Of a stretch of 64,000 bases of DNA, positions 1 through 13,451 are shown one piece after another. The position numbers and the translations under genes are program-made. The first letter of the stretch is position 1. Every line of letters begins with the position of its first letter. Origin of the DNA: Antedon mediterranea (taxonomy: Eukaryota > Echinodermata > Crinoidea > Comatulida > Antedonidae); the NCBI RefSeq assembly GCF_964355755.1, contig NC_092677.1:997001-1061000 (forward strand), read 5' to 3'. A model generated the notes under the pieces. It saw nothing but the letters and a program-made list of their open reading frames with translations. It did not search any database and was not told the origin of the DNA.

Positions 1-679
1 AAAAAAAATACTATTTTGATAGATTTAATATACGTTTATACAAATGTATTGATTTGCGATGAATGGAACATTCCAATCTCTGTTCCACAAGTGTCTATTC
101 CCTCAGGCGTCGTAAAGTCAAGTACTGTATACTCATAACAGAAATTCGATCCATTTTTTTTTCAACCAACCCAACCATTTCAATCTGTGCTGCAGAGGTT
201 GGATATACATTTTTTTAAACAGATAATGAGCTAGCGCTTTCACTCGCCGTATATTATGTACACATCTTTATTATTGCAGTTAAACCACCCACATCACAAC
301 CCTTCCCTCACTGGCATGAGTAGCGTTGTAAACCCAGTAGAGGATGGGCCTACGGTACATCACATGCCCTAACTAAACGCAGAACAACTTTGGAGGGTAG
401 GGTAGGAACCAACTTAAGTATGAATTGGCTCTAAGAAACAATTGAAAACCATTATGCCTACTAATTAAGTTGAGTTAGATAATTTAATATTTATTGACCA
501 TTAAATCGAATTTATGATTTTTCCCGAATAGAGGTGGTTTTCACAAATTGTTTAAAATTATATAAACATATACACGTCGTAGTGATGTATCGTTACATGT
601 ACTATACTATTTCAATCGACGGTGATAGTTTCAACAAAGTATTAAATCGCAATGTTTTACTGTGTATAGTGGTATATTA
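1..679. other. No gene recognised; AT-rich flank
   Basis: I see no coding exon, Ig similarity or RNA gene here. A short less AT-rich stretch near 290-410 has no recognisable frame. The segment ends where the AT-rich 3' tail of the neighbouring LINE begins. Confidence 0.5.
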
Positions 680-3600
680 TTTATAATAATAATAATAATT
701 TATTAGGAAATGACACCTTTGCATCGGTGGCACACACAGAAGTGGTGCATCCAATTTAACATAATACATCAAAACAATACATTATATGACGGATACAGGT
801 TCCTAAACTGTTTGCAAAAATATAAAAGAAAAATCATTACCAACATGGTAATATAGGTACTGTATTAAATTGTCCTACAGTATCATAGGTTTGAGTTGAT
901 AAAGAGGTATATCAAAATAAACATAAAATATAATAAAGAGTTTACATTACAAACCATTGTGTTTCAACATCAGGTACTGATGACCTATAGTTGTTATCAC
1001 AGGTGTATACTATTTACAAATCTAAATACAAATATATAAAAGCAACAATACAAAAGAAAAACAATCTATATATTGGGAGATTTAAGTTCTGACCGTTTCT
1101 CCCATGCAGCTCTTGTGTATTGTTTACAAAACAAATCAAAAAAGGTCTCAGATTCTTTACAAATCGCGATAGAATCTCCACCTAAAATATACTGTAATTT
1201 ATCATCAGCAGTTGCTGTTGTGTAACGATTCCATGTGTCATAATCATTACAGAGTACAAGATTATTTTGTAGATTGGATAATTCTTTCATTCTAATATTA
1301 TCAAATGCTTTACAGCTTAATAAAAAATGTTTAATGTCTTCGATTTCGCCATTCCCACATAAAGTACAAAGACCGGACACATCATTGGACCATTTATAAG
1401 TTTTACAATCTAAAGGTAGAGTGTTAGATCTTAATTTAAATTTCAGACTTGTCTCATAAAAATGTGTTTTATCAAGTAAATATTTTTCTAAATTAGGGAA
1501 AGGTTTCAATTTTGAGTATAAATTTAATGAGGTTTTTTGCATTATATTATTTGACCACTCTGATTTATATGATTCTGACAAACATCGCTCGACATTGCTA
1601 ACTGAGAAAGGAACAAGAGTTAAACTATCATTATCAAAAACATTGTTGTAAAAGCCTATATCTGTACATTTTTCAAATATGTCAACACAACTACTAAGAA
1701 ATTTATATTTTAAACGATCAAAGTCACATTTCAATTGTAGCATAGAATTAAGTACAATATTAGGCCACCTGTGGTCATCCATAGTTATAAAACGATTAAA
1801 TAATTTAACTCTGGACAGTTTGTGTAGAAACCCACCCAAGGTCACCATAGAGTGCCTCTTTTGGAGTATACCGTGGAGCTTTGAGAAGAAAGCGGGCCAT
1901 TTGCAATTGCACTTTCTCTAGGTCTTCGTTATCCTTCTTGGATTTATTATACCAAATGCTACAAGCATAATTTATTGAAGGAATTGCAATGGTTTTCCAC
2001 AGTATGTTTCCATAGTACACCCGGTTAAAGTCATCAAGGTTAGCTATGATACCTTTGATATAAGCTATAAGCCGGTTGCCCTTTTGGATAACATGTTCAT
2101 AATGTGAATGTTCACTCATGTTTGAGGAAATATAGACCCCTAAATATTTATAACTATTTACTTCTTTTATCGATTTTTCACCTAATTTCCACTCTTTATC
2201 TTTATTTATGCGTTTTCCAACAACCATGACATTTGATTTTTCATGATTAAAACCAAGTTTCCATTCTTTGGCGAATATATTGGCAATTTCTAACATTTCA
2301 GTCATTTCCCTTTCATTATTAGCAATCAATATAACATCATCAGCCCAGAAGAGCCCTCCCATCCAGACACCATTCATTCTTACCCCAAAGTTGCTTTCAC
2401 GAAGAAGTTTAACAAATTCATTAATAATATAGAAAATAAAATTGGTGAGAGTACACACCCTTGTTTTACTCCTTTGTGGATATTAAACTCATTAGTCATG
2501 CTTTCCCCCACTTTTACTTTTGCTTTAACATTGTCATATAGTGAGCTTATTATTTTCCAAATTTTCCCTCTAACTCCCGTATCCCAGGCACATTTTAGGA
2601 GACCATCACGCCATACACTATCAAATGCTTTTCGGAAGTCCAGGAAAGCTAGATGTGTAGTTTTACCTTCAATTGAACGACAAGATAAAATGCTTTTCAA
2701 TGTAAAGATGTGATCTTCACAACGGTGATAGGCTCTAAAGCCTCCCTGGACTTCCGAAAGTACATTTTCTTTTTCAACAAAGCAAGATATATACATTGAG
2801 ATTACTCTATTAAATATTTTGGAAACACAAGATGTTAATGAGATGCCTCTATAATTATTTAGGTCTTTACGATCTCCTTTTTTAAATATTGGTACAACGA
2901 TACTCATATTCCACTCACTTGGAATTGTTTCTAATTTGATAATTTTATTAAATAAGCAAACGAGTGATGCCGCTAAAGCGTCTCCACCATTTTTTAAAAG
3001 CTCATTGGTTATTCCATCAACTCCCGGAGCTTTATTATTTTTAGCGATTGCAAGTGCCTCAATGATTATATCAAGGTCTATATTAATGTCACATAGTAAA
3101 TTTTCGTCATCGTTATTATTACCTAATGTATTAGAACGCATCTCATCAACCGCCCGCTTCGTTAAATAAGTAAAACAATCATAATCGTTATTAGCCTTAC
3201 CTAAGTTCTCCCAATACTTTTTAACAAAATAAAGTATTTTTCCTTTATCACAAGTAGTTTCATCTGATTCTGGGATTTTTACACAATTAATGCCTGATTT
3301 ACTATGTTTGTCATTAGACCCTTTTAATATGTTCCAAAAGTCCCTACAGGATGGTCCTCCTTTATTAGCAATCTCTACCGATTTATTTACCCTAGTTTCA
3401 GTAATTTTCTTAGATATAACTTTTTTGGCATGTATCCTTTTTTCTTGATAATATTGCCACAGATTATCTGTGTGAGCACAATTGGGATCTAATTTAACTG
3501 AGCGTCTATGAGCACGAGCAGCCTCTCTTCGTTCTGCTATTGCTTTTTGAACTTCATTATCAAACCAATGTTTACGTTTTTTACTTAATTTCTTAATACC

Positions 3601-4290
3601 AATACCATCCTTAGCTGAAGAAACAACAATAGATTTCCAGGATTCCCACAAGTTATCAACATTATTAAAGCCATCAGCATTCCAGTTGGAAAAGTTGTTT
3701 TCAATATTTTCTTGATACTTAATAAAATCCTGAATACCTGCAGTATTCCATACATGATTAGCATAAGAATGATGATTGACAGAAGTGATTAGGGTAGTAT
3801 CTAATTCTAACAAAAGGCTATTGTGATCACTTCCTGTGCCTAGCTTTCTGTCTTCATCAACAATGAACTTTACTACATTATTCAACATATTTTGAGAACA
3901 AAGTATGTAATCAATGGTGCTTTTCTGATTACCCTTGCACCAAGTAACCACCCCTTCACATAAAGGACTACAGTTTAAAATAAACATATTTGAATCATCC
4001 TTAAATTGTAGTAAGCGCTTACCATTACTATTAACCTGTGGATCACCATTAGCAATTTCATGACCAATTCTACCATTAAAGTCCCCCATTATCAGAATGA
4101 GAGGCTCATGATTTTCTGCATTATTTTCTAATTGGATAACTTCTGATAATAATTGATTAGTCAATTCATCTGATTTCTCACTGTCAACTCCATTAACAGG
4201 ATAATATACTACCGATATATACACTGGTGTGTTTGAATCAAAACACACTTTTACCCAAATTTGTAAAACATGAAAACAATTAATATTTCG
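680..4290 (-). mobile_element. Degraded non-LTR retrotransposon (endonuclease plus reverse transcriptase)
   Basis: Three overlapping frames on the minus strand (4248-2380, 2458-1805, 1848-1066) together form one LINE polyprotein. The first starts inside an exonuclease/endonuclease/phosphatase-like domain (GDFNGR and GSDHN motifs). It continues into a reverse transcriptase with APGVDGITNELL, VPIFKKGDRKDLNNYRGISL, LDFRKAFDSVW and GVKQGCVLSPILF. The second frame carries the catalytic loop as FWADD, where many LINEs have YADD. The third carries a C-terminal zinc-knuckle-like CTLCG...HFLLSC pattern. Frame changes near 2440 and 1835 break the protein, and the endonuclease N-terminus is missing near 4290, so the copy is 5'-truncated and dead. 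The 3' end is an ATT-type repeat at about 680-710. I do not assign a clade with confidence. Confidence 0.88.
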
Positions 4291-4615
4291 TTACTAAATG
4301 GATAAAGAATATAATTTAAAAATTGTTCTTCTTTGCACCCATCCTCTTCCCCATCCCTCAACCCTAATGTTACATACAAAACACAAATTAAGTTTGTTTA
4401 AATTTGACTTAAACAATGTGTCTCAGTTTGTGACAAGTTTCTCTTTCGGAAGTAATTCCCAGGGTGCTAATTTTAGTTGAGTACATAAATCACAGTGTCT
4501 ATTTATTCGTTCCTGTAAATGACATGTATTATTGTCCTGCGGTACGTACATTTGAAATCGCCAGTTCTTTAACGCTGAAATTATTATGTATTCGAGAACC
4601 ATCTGTGGGCACGAC

Positions 4616-4652
4616 CTAGATGGTACGCGAGCGAAGCGAGCGTACCATCTAG
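4616..4652. repeat. Short hairpin with 13-base arms
   Basis: CTAGATGGTACGC and its exact reverse complement enclose GAGCGAAGCGA. The GCGAGCGAAGCGAGC core also occurs in the transposon end at about 63950. The hairpin lies between the LINE and the point (about 4660) where similarity between locus A and locus C begins, so it marks the edge of the duplicated segment. Confidence 0.75.
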
Positions 4653-5891
4653 TAATTATAATTATTTTAAAGATAAACTGTTTATTCCAGATTTGCAATG
4701 GCAATATGCAGACTTACAATGATTTTCTTTATTATTCAATATGTGATTGTAAGTACAAAATACATTTTTCCCCATATAAAGATCCAACAACCAAATTTAT
4801 GTAGGCTACTAATATGTTATTATGTTTGATTATCAAATAACAAATAAAACTTTAAATATTGTTTGGACAATTCGTTATGGGACACACATTTTATAAAATA
4901 GCTGGATAGCTTATAGTATGTTGTAAACTTCAGTCAAGTGAAGATTTGATCCAATTTTTAAAATTTATAAATAAAAATGTGTACAATTAACAATTTCAAT
5001 TTTCAATATATTAACAATAATTTAAATGTTGTGTATTCTATTACAGTTATAAATAGTCAAACAGTATCAGTTACTGTACAAAATGCTACTGTTATATTAA
5101 ATGAAGATGCTGTTATCACATGTGATTACCCACTCAGTTCTACAAGAACACTGACTGCTTTCTGCTTTGTCACAATTCAAATGGAGATCAGTTAAACTTT
5201 CTTGTTACAGTGCTCTAACAAATCCAAATGGTAGATACATAGTTAATACCTCACAAAATGGTACAGCTACTCTCACCATTGCCAACACAGTGTTGTCTGA
5301 TGATGATGGATACTATCTATGTAATGTTCTTGATTCATTTGGTGAAAATGGTGAACATTTTGGAAAACTAAATGTTCAATGTAAGTATTTACTGTTACTC
5401 TCTAATGATTTTTAGCATTATGTTATAGATAACCTAATTTTGGAATTCATTTCATCTCTAATACTGTCTTACAGATATTGATGACGTTATTATTGATATC
5501 AATTCACCTACTAATCCCTTATTCACAATGACGTGTTCTGGAAATGGTAATCCTGTTCCTAAATTAAATCTGTATCACGACGAGACTACTATAGTAACTG
5601 GTACACTAACAATGCTAAGATACACACAAAGTAAAATAACGGAAGATGACAATGGAAACTAAATTGTATAGCTAGTAGTACCGCTGGACAAAAGGAAAGT
5701 GAATTGATAGAACTACAATACTGTTAGTAAACATGTTATTATTAATATCTTATCCAAGGTGAAACGTGCAGATGATCTAAACACTGCTTTTAAGTATCTG
5801 TGTATGAAGAAGCATTGCTGCCTTCGCATAGTTAGTAATTTTAATATTATACAAGTCCTCTTAGTTTGTTTACAAAAGAACCGTCATCACT

Positions 5892-5931
5892 CATGGAGGA
5901 AATATATAGATATCTATATATTTCCTCCATG
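5892..5931. repeat. Perfect 40-base palindrome with CATGGA/TCCATG ends
   Basis: The two 20-base arms (CATGGAGGAAATATATAGAT and its complement) are perfect with no loop. It lies in an intron of locus A. The paralogous intron of locus C keeps a 36-base perfect version at 34792-34827, so the hairpin predates the duplication. Confidence 0.85.
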
Positions 5932-6669
5932 CATCAAAGTTCTGAGAAAGGTCCTAAAACAAAAACAAATAGATCGATACTATACTGCTTGATGCATGAT
6001 GTATTCGTTATGATAAACTTTTTATCTTCTTTAGATAAACCTGTTTTTGATTCCCTTATGAATAAAACAGCCTCTTCTAAGAAAAGTTATTTTTGAGATT
6101 GAAAACCTATCATACAACCCCAATGACGTCATCTACAAATGGACAACTGATGACCAATAGCATTGGATCCACGATAGACTCTTCGACAGTCACAGTTCAA
6201 AGTAAGTTATGATGTTTGAATCATTGGCTTATATTGTTGTATTTTTAGAGATTTTTTTCCCCCATATTTTTATTGTAATACAAACATTATTAACTGTGTG
6301 CTATTGCTTTTGTACCGTCATAAAAAAAAATAAATAAAAAATAACGTAAAATGCAGGGCCCCAATGGAAACCAGTTTTTAACTGTTTGGGCTACCCTGGG
6401 TAAATAAATGTAAATAAATAAATAATAAATAAATATCATACATATTACTATCATACATATTAATCATAACGTTCTTTTAGTTCAATACCCGTACGCAAAT
6501 ACAGATGTATTTATAGTGATCAGAAACATAATATGATAGTGATTAAAGCGATTCATGGGTATTATTATTTTGAATCAAATATGCCTCATTTCTGAGTTAC
6601 CACACACTTTATCTAGTTTGTTGTTGGCTTATTGTATTTTTATGTTTGAGTCACAGCCGATCCACTTAA

Positions 6670-8257
6670 AGGGGGGTTCCGGGTTTAAAATGAATAGTAA
6701 AAAATGTAAAATATATTATTTGTTTGTCTCTTGAACGGTAAAAGTTTCAATTTATATAAGCGCCCAGTGAAGCAGAACGAAGGCTGTGAAATGAGGCCAG
6801 ATTACAAGTGCAGCTACGGCAAAATCACACTGTGGTTACAGAATTCGAAATTCGTGAAATGGTCAATCTTCCGACGACTCGTTATCAATAACCATATCAA
6901 TTACTTTTGTAAAATTATACTTATCTGATGTAATTTTAGTCGGTCTTCCCATTTATAAAATCAATTTTCTATGAAAATCCATCAAAACAGTGAAAAATTA
7001 GATAAGTTTGCACTTTACGTTTGCCGATTTTCGCACTGACTTAGGGAAAGCCTTCAAAATCAATGAAGCGTAACGTATACATTCCTGCTGAGCGAGGAGA
7101 GCGAGACGACGATACACGTGCTCTCTCTGCCCATGCCTGGCATCGTCACGTGATAAGCAGATACAGTATACAATACCAAACTGGTCGGGTCGAGTATACC
7201 CCGTCTATATCACAACATGAACGATGTACAGTATTTGATTGAAGGTCGACTCAACCTACCGGAATGGTATAGATAATATAGCTCGAATGAGAGAGTTGGA
7301 ATATTTGTAAACATAAGTACAGTATTGCTAATTTTAACAAGTGTAGCCTATAGTAAAAGGCCTGGTAGTATCAATTCGCATAGGGTCTACTACACTAGCT
7401 AGCTCAATTTTTAACTGGGCCGGATCGGCTAGGCTAGGCTAGGTCTCCTTCCTACTACCGGTCTACTTGCTTGATGCAGTATACGATTTTTTGGAGAGTA
7501 AACTAGGCCTACTTATTAGACCATACGTGCGGACGGCGATCGGACCTTGTTTTGCCTCAATATTTACAGCCGATTTTTGTAGAACGTTTTAGGTTTAGAT
7601 TGTTTAGGAGTTTGGTTGATAGGATGGGTTTGGAATCCACTGAGTTTTGTTATTTATGGGCCAATCGTTTAGTAATAGGCTAGCTAGGCCCATGAATGAT
7701 GGCCATCGTGGCATGGAATCCCTAGTCAGAAATGGCTCTCACCCCGGCATGAATAAAATGATTTAGTCTAGGCCTAGCCTAGTACGTGAAGCCGATATAC
7801 GATCTGTTACTATTAATTCGAGGTATAAAAATAGTATAATTTATGACTCCGTAATCTGTACTAAATTTTGTATTTCATTAAATGTCAAATAAATATATGC
7901 TACTGTTATTATTACACTTTAGGCCTAGCTTCTTAGCAAATCTACAAAAAATGTATTTCACAATGATCGGGTGGTCGTCGTTTGACAGAGGAGAGAGAAC
8001 ACAACGTACAAGCTTGACGTCGCGAGTTTGGAATCCACTGATGACGTGATTTTGTGAATATCTCATGAATATTAATGAGCTTCCCTAAGCTGCTGAAAAA
8101 CAGACTTTCCATGAATTTACCCTAAAATGTATATGAAATTTAATTTTTTTAATTTCTCGTTATTACTTCTTCATTCTGACATGTCTATATTGTTATAATA
8201 TTTTTTATTTAATAAATAAACGATATTTAAAAGCAATTTTAAACCCAGAATCCCCCT
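6670..8257. mobile_element. TTAA-flanked DNA transposon inserted in the transmembrane exon of locus A
   Basis: The intact exon of locus C reads ...TTAA-ACCCTG. In locus A the same site is split, with TTAA at 6666-6669, a 1588-bp insert, then TTAA at 8258-8261 and ACCCTG. The insert ends are inverted repeats of about 22 bases: AGGGGGGTTCCGGGTTTAAA on the left, matching the reverse complement of the right end with two mismatches. TTAA duplication is characteristic of piggyBac-type transposition. No transposase frame of useful length is visible, so this is best read as a non-autonomous piggyBac-like element. The family name is inferred from the target site only. Confidence 0.85.
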
Positions 8258-8907
8258 TTAAACCCTGCGAATGTGAAGAAACAATCGGAGAAACAGGCAA
8301 CAACAGTACAGGTTTAGTCATTGGAATGTTCTTCGTTGGAATATTCCTTGGTGCCCTTGGATTGTCTATTGGATTGTTTATGTATACAAAGACAACGCAG
8401 GTTTGACATCGATAGTTTTTAATTGTAAAATTGAATCTACTGCATAATGGTTTAAAGATTAAAGTCATTTGAGCAAAATCAAACTTTAACATAATATTAT
8501 ATAAAGTTGTAACTTTTCTAAAAGGAAATAAAGTACAGTAATAACACTCTTGACATTTGTATCTAGAAGCAAACAACTAACAAGGAAAAAACGGAAAAGA
8601 AACAAGATGTAAGCATTCGCATTTCATTTATTTTTAAACAATTTTGTCAATTACTTAGAAATTTGAAAATAAAGGCGCCATTCTTTGTTATTCTATCTTT
8701 TATATTTAATGTAATATTTGGTGTACTTTAAAATTCTAACTAACTTTGTTGAATTGACTTATGTTGTCACAGACTTATATGGAATACAAGGTTGATAGAC
8801 CTACTGATGGGGAAAACCAGACCTATAAAGATTTTCAACATAAAGTAGAGGAATCAGCTTATGTTAATGTTAAGACTGGGAATAGGAATAAGGGTTTGAA
8901 AGCGTAA

Positions 8908-11330
8908 ACTAAGAAGAGAATATATGGACAAAGATGGAACATTACGGATGATGTGATGCCACGAGGAAGTCTAGGGTGTGGGGAGTATATCTTAAATAAA
9001 GAATAGAAGCACATTATGTAATTGAGTATTTTGAATGGATAAGGTGAGATGATCCATGCAGGATATAAGTATAGCCCCGTTTATGTAGATATTTAGGCCT
9101 AGTAAACATTGTGTTGTTAAAATGGTAAAATGGTGGGTTATAAGTGGGTAAAACCCAAAGACGAGTAGCCTACTACGGGTGCGTAAGAACATAAATTAAC
9201 ACGATTGAAGCTTGGTAAAAGCAATGGGAATTAAAGATATAAAAAAAAGTATTCAATTCATTCCTAAATGTATAACCAGGAGATGGTTTAATACTATGAA
9301 TATTGAATGGCGTATGCAAAGATTCATGCTCGTTAAGCTTGACTTGATGTATTTCAAACTCAGGTTTAGGGATTAAAATAAGATATCGATAAGCCAGTAT
9401 TGTTTAATATTATAGACTTGAATGCGGAAACAAAAATAAACGAAAAGGAAAGCAGATAGATAACATCGAGAATATAGTTTCTCCATGAGTGTATTTTATG
9501 AATCATAAGTACATTTAATGAACCATGGAGGTGAATAAAAGTTAAAATAACAATGGTTGGCTTTATCGTTAGTTACTTCCCTTAAGGGACAATCTAAATA
9601 TTGTGCTTAGGCCTAATGTGAAAAAAAATATTAGACCTAATCCATGTGACGGAAAATAAATGAATACAATTTATTCATTTAATCTCTGTCACAAGCGTAT
9701 CAGCATTTTATTTACTAAATCTGTATGATAATTCGAGTATAATATAAACAAATAAATGTAATTTGTCATTACATTATACCCAGTCTATAGTATTATAGGT
9801 CTAGTTACGGTAGCGAGTCAGAGTCATATCAAAGAAGAATTTCCATAACATAGACTATTGCCTATGGGATAATCGAAACAACAGGGTAGAACAACCATTC
9901 GTGTCTGAGTATGCTGCTAACGCCAAGAAGGCAAATGTATTCATTCATTTTTGTAAAAAATTGGAAAATGAGGGGGAGGAGATTAACAGTGATGTGTCCT
10001 TAGTAAAGGAGATAAGAGGAAGGTTTATCATTCTATGATACACGAAGGTATTATTGTACGTTTCATTACTGACGACAGCATCAATAATGCAAATACACTG
10101 CATTATCGACATTATAGCTTGAACATATTATCTTATATTACCAATTAAGTGTCTGAACAATTATATCAATACAATCCTACCTCAAACTACCACTAAGTAC
10201 TGCATGGAAACGCACTTCTCTTGAACATCATTTCTAGCCATAGCCATTCTACAATACATAACGACGAAACAAGATAATAATTATCAATAAGTAATATAAT
10301 TGCACTCAAGCGAACACTGAAACTATACTTTAAACTGTAATTTCAACAAATATTGTAAAAAAAACTACTTTAAACGCCTACCTGTGCTTCAGAACCCATC
10401 ACATCCTTTGCTAACAAAACGTATAGTAAGCAAACGACGAGACAAACAAAAACACAAGCGTCTGTTATCACCTGTATGCAAATGACGTGACATACCGTAA
10501 TACAAGAGAAGCAGTTTTAAGCTTTAACCATCTATTGGAAACGTCACAATCTGTTTCACAGTAAAATACACAACAAACATGTATACGAACGAACTGATAC
10601 GAATAAAAGAAGCAATATACCAATTATTAATAAATGAAACTAAAGAGTTGATAATTATTTATCATTTATTTATACATATTTTTTTAATTATCTGGTTTGC
10701 CAACATAATTTCTCATAATCAAACTGCATTAACTTTCCTATAGATATTGGTAAAGAGGGTACTATACAACAAGATATAAAGTGTTATACCATACATCGGA
10801 TAATAGAAGAGAATGATATTATAAATCGAGAACCTTTGAGACTTTTAATGCGTTTTGATACACAGGGAAGGAAATTGGCTGAAATGGTTCAACGGCAGGG
10901 CAACGAAAAACTGTAAAATTGTTTTAAAAGGAAGAAAAAAAAAAACCCTGAGTTGACAGTTTGAAACGCGTTGTTAAAAAAGGGGAAAGAATAAATACAA
11001 ACTTTATATCCTGAATTTAAAAATCACTAAAAATACAGTACTTCTATTTAGTAATTTGCTGTTGTATTATTTGTGTTTAACAACAATTTGAGCTTCACAC
11101 ATCATAGACAAAGGTGCACCAGGGTTTCCTGATTGTAGATACAAAATACAATCAGTTGCTTGTTGGTTTTATGATTATATATAGTTTGATATTGTTATGT
11201 TTACAGTACAGTGAATATATTACACAATACACTACAAATAATTTTATACTTCCTTGTAGGGATGAACTAAATATTTCGGATAAATTTATCGAACAAGAAA
11301 ATATTCATTTTATTTCCCCCTTGGAATAAA
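8908..11330. other. Duplicated 3' flank of locus A, no gene
   Basis: This non-coding stretch matches the region after locus C (36079-39010) over most of its length. Both carry the same AATAAA region, the same AACCATTCGTGTCTGAGTAT block (about 9890 and 37090) and the same TTCCTTGTAGGGATGAACTAAA block near the far end. No open frame is conserved between the copies. Confidence 0.75.
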
Positions 11331-12785
11331 CATTTACCTATACATTTAATGTAGATGTACATGGTATAAGGAAGTTCGATTTGTTATAACATGGACATAT
11401 AGATAGGTCCATGGTTATAGCATGATTAACTCAGCATATAGATGCAGGCCTAATAATAAGTTTTGTTCTAAAATGTACACAATCATTATTATACAAACAC
11501 ATATACGAATAATACTGCAAAACAACGCAATGATATACAATCCGTTTATTATAAAAATAACTGTATTTTAACCCAATAACCGCGTACACAATATCGCATA
11601 TTTACGTGAATTTTGAATTAGTAAAAAATACTCTAATAAACTATGTGTGTAGACGAGGTAATGTTTACTGCAGTATATCTCACTGTTGTATGAATAATGT
11701 GTTACTGTAACTTTGAATGTGTTTTTAACTTTCAATATTTATTTAATTATGTACACAGTAACACGATGTTCTTGATAATGGTATTTAGTCAGTCATTCTA
11801 CACAGTTGACACTGAATGTAATTTGTATACCCTTTTTAAAGAATCTACTGATGAGTGAAAACTATATCTTATATTTACTCTGTTAGACCATGGATTAATG
11901 AATATTCATTAATCATGAACTGATGCATATCCTTCTATTCATTAATCTATGGTTAGACCATGAAAATAGCCGCGTTTCAGTATTACTATTCTATTAATAA
12001 ACTAACTGTTATTACATGATGGTAAAATATATTCAATGATAGTTATGCAAAATAAGTAATATTTATTAAAATATTAACATTTACTTGGCTGAAAGCAGTT
12101 TGCATTAGAAAACTTTATATTATCAATACTTATTCAAATATAATAGTTTATTTCAATACCCATCAAAACCATAAGTTAAAAAACAAATTTTGAACAAAAT
12201 GTAAAGCAGATGTAAATGAGCAGTGTTACTGTATTATATTTGATGCTTTGAATTACAGTAGGCCTACTGCTAAACACACATATTATTACAATAAGAGTCC
12301 ACAAACTTTATATAATATGTTAGCTGTCAGGGGTATTGCACAGTTACACATTAATTGATGTTATGTCCAAACACTACCAATGTGGCTGTAGTATTATTTT
12401 ATGTCAACTTGGACTAAAAAATACACACAAACTGCTGTCATAATAAATAATTATCATTAAAACTAAATATGTTCAACTACCACATATATTTCATATTTAA
12501 AAGTACAATGTTGAAATTAAAATAAATTTGCTAAACTTTCAATTAATACAACTACTGCATACTGTAGCTACAGTACATTCAGACTGTGGAATGTACTTGA
12601 TAATTGCATATAAAACTTTTACCGATATAAAAGAGCGGAAAACATAGGAGAGACGAAAGCTGTAACAGACCATGATTGCCAAAGAGTGTTTCGCCAACTC
12701 TAACTGACAATCATACACATTTTTCACAACAAATATAAAATATATTATAAAAATATATATTCTGCATAATAATATTGTATAAACT
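11331..12785. other. AT-rich intergenic DNA with one inverted repeat
   Basis: No gene is recognised. An imperfect inverted repeat (CCATGGATTAATGAAT and ATTCATTAATCTATGG) lies at about 11888-11957. Confidence 0.5.
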
Positions 12786-12789
12786 ACCA

Positions 12790-13440
12790 GATATATAAAT
12801 ATATTGTTTTTAAACGCAAGATATAAAAATACATTTTGAGCAATATAAAACACAAGATATAAAATACATTTTGAGCAATATAAAACACCAGATATAAAAT
12901 ACATTTTGAGCAATATAAAACACCAGATAAAACAAATATATACTATGAACAATTTTTAAATTGCATAGTTGAAGTTGTATAAGATTATAAAAATATGTAT
13001 TACTTGAATTAAACTATTGAAGTTATTAGCTGAAGTTAACTATAACTGACAATCATACAAATTTTTCACAGCAAATATAAAATATATTGTTTTTAAACGC
13101 AAGATATAAAAATACATTTTGAGCAATATAAAACACCAGATACAAAAATATATACTATGAACAATATAACAATATTTAAATTGCATAGTTGAAGTTGTAT
13201 AAGATTATAAAAATATGTATTAGGCCTACTTGAATCACACTATTAAAACATTACCTTTAAAAAAAACATACCACACTATCTTTTCATGGTTATGATCACA
13301 CATTGTGGTTTTTTAATAAACTGTAAACTTCTAAATAATATAAAAATATTTAAATTGCATAGTTGAAGTTGTATAAGATTATAAAAATATGTATTAGCCC
13401 TACTTGAATCAAACTATTGAAGTTATTAGCTGAAGTTATT
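12790..13440. repeat. Nested tandem duplications
   Basis: A 35-base unit with the core CATTTTGAGCAATATAAAAC repeats about three times at 12819-12929. A larger block including TTTAAATTGCATAGTTGAAG occurs three times (near 12954, 13170 and 13348). The array directly abuts the 5' edge of the gypsy fragment. Confidence 0.8.
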
Positions 13441-13451
13441 AAAGTTATTAT

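Larger units (their letters stand above)
4691..8907 (+). pseudogene. Locus A: dead IgSF receptor copy, paralogue of locus C
   Basis: Exon remnants are signal peptide 4698-4748, V-type Ig 5047-5380, Ig 5475-5722, Ig 6035-6201, transmembrane 6657-8400 (interrupted), basic linker 8567-8608 and tail 8773-8907. Comparison with locus C shows several lesions. The signal exon is 51 rather than 49 nt, which changes phase. The V exon has a frameshift around 5150-5190, where the QWYN region is lost. The second Ig exon has a one-base loss giving TAA at the GNYKC position, and its donor is gttagt instead of gtaagt. The third Ig exon has a 2-nt loss and an 83-nt deletion. A 1.59 kb transposon sits in the transmembrane exon. 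The last exon is still open: TYMEY, YKDF and SAYVNV. An AATAAA lies at 8995-9000. The promoter and leader exon seen for C are not found upstream. Confidence 0.9.

Noticed and set aside
6731-6928. Open frame inside the TTAA element
   Set aside because: No transposase motif, 65 codons, AT-rich; treated as chance.
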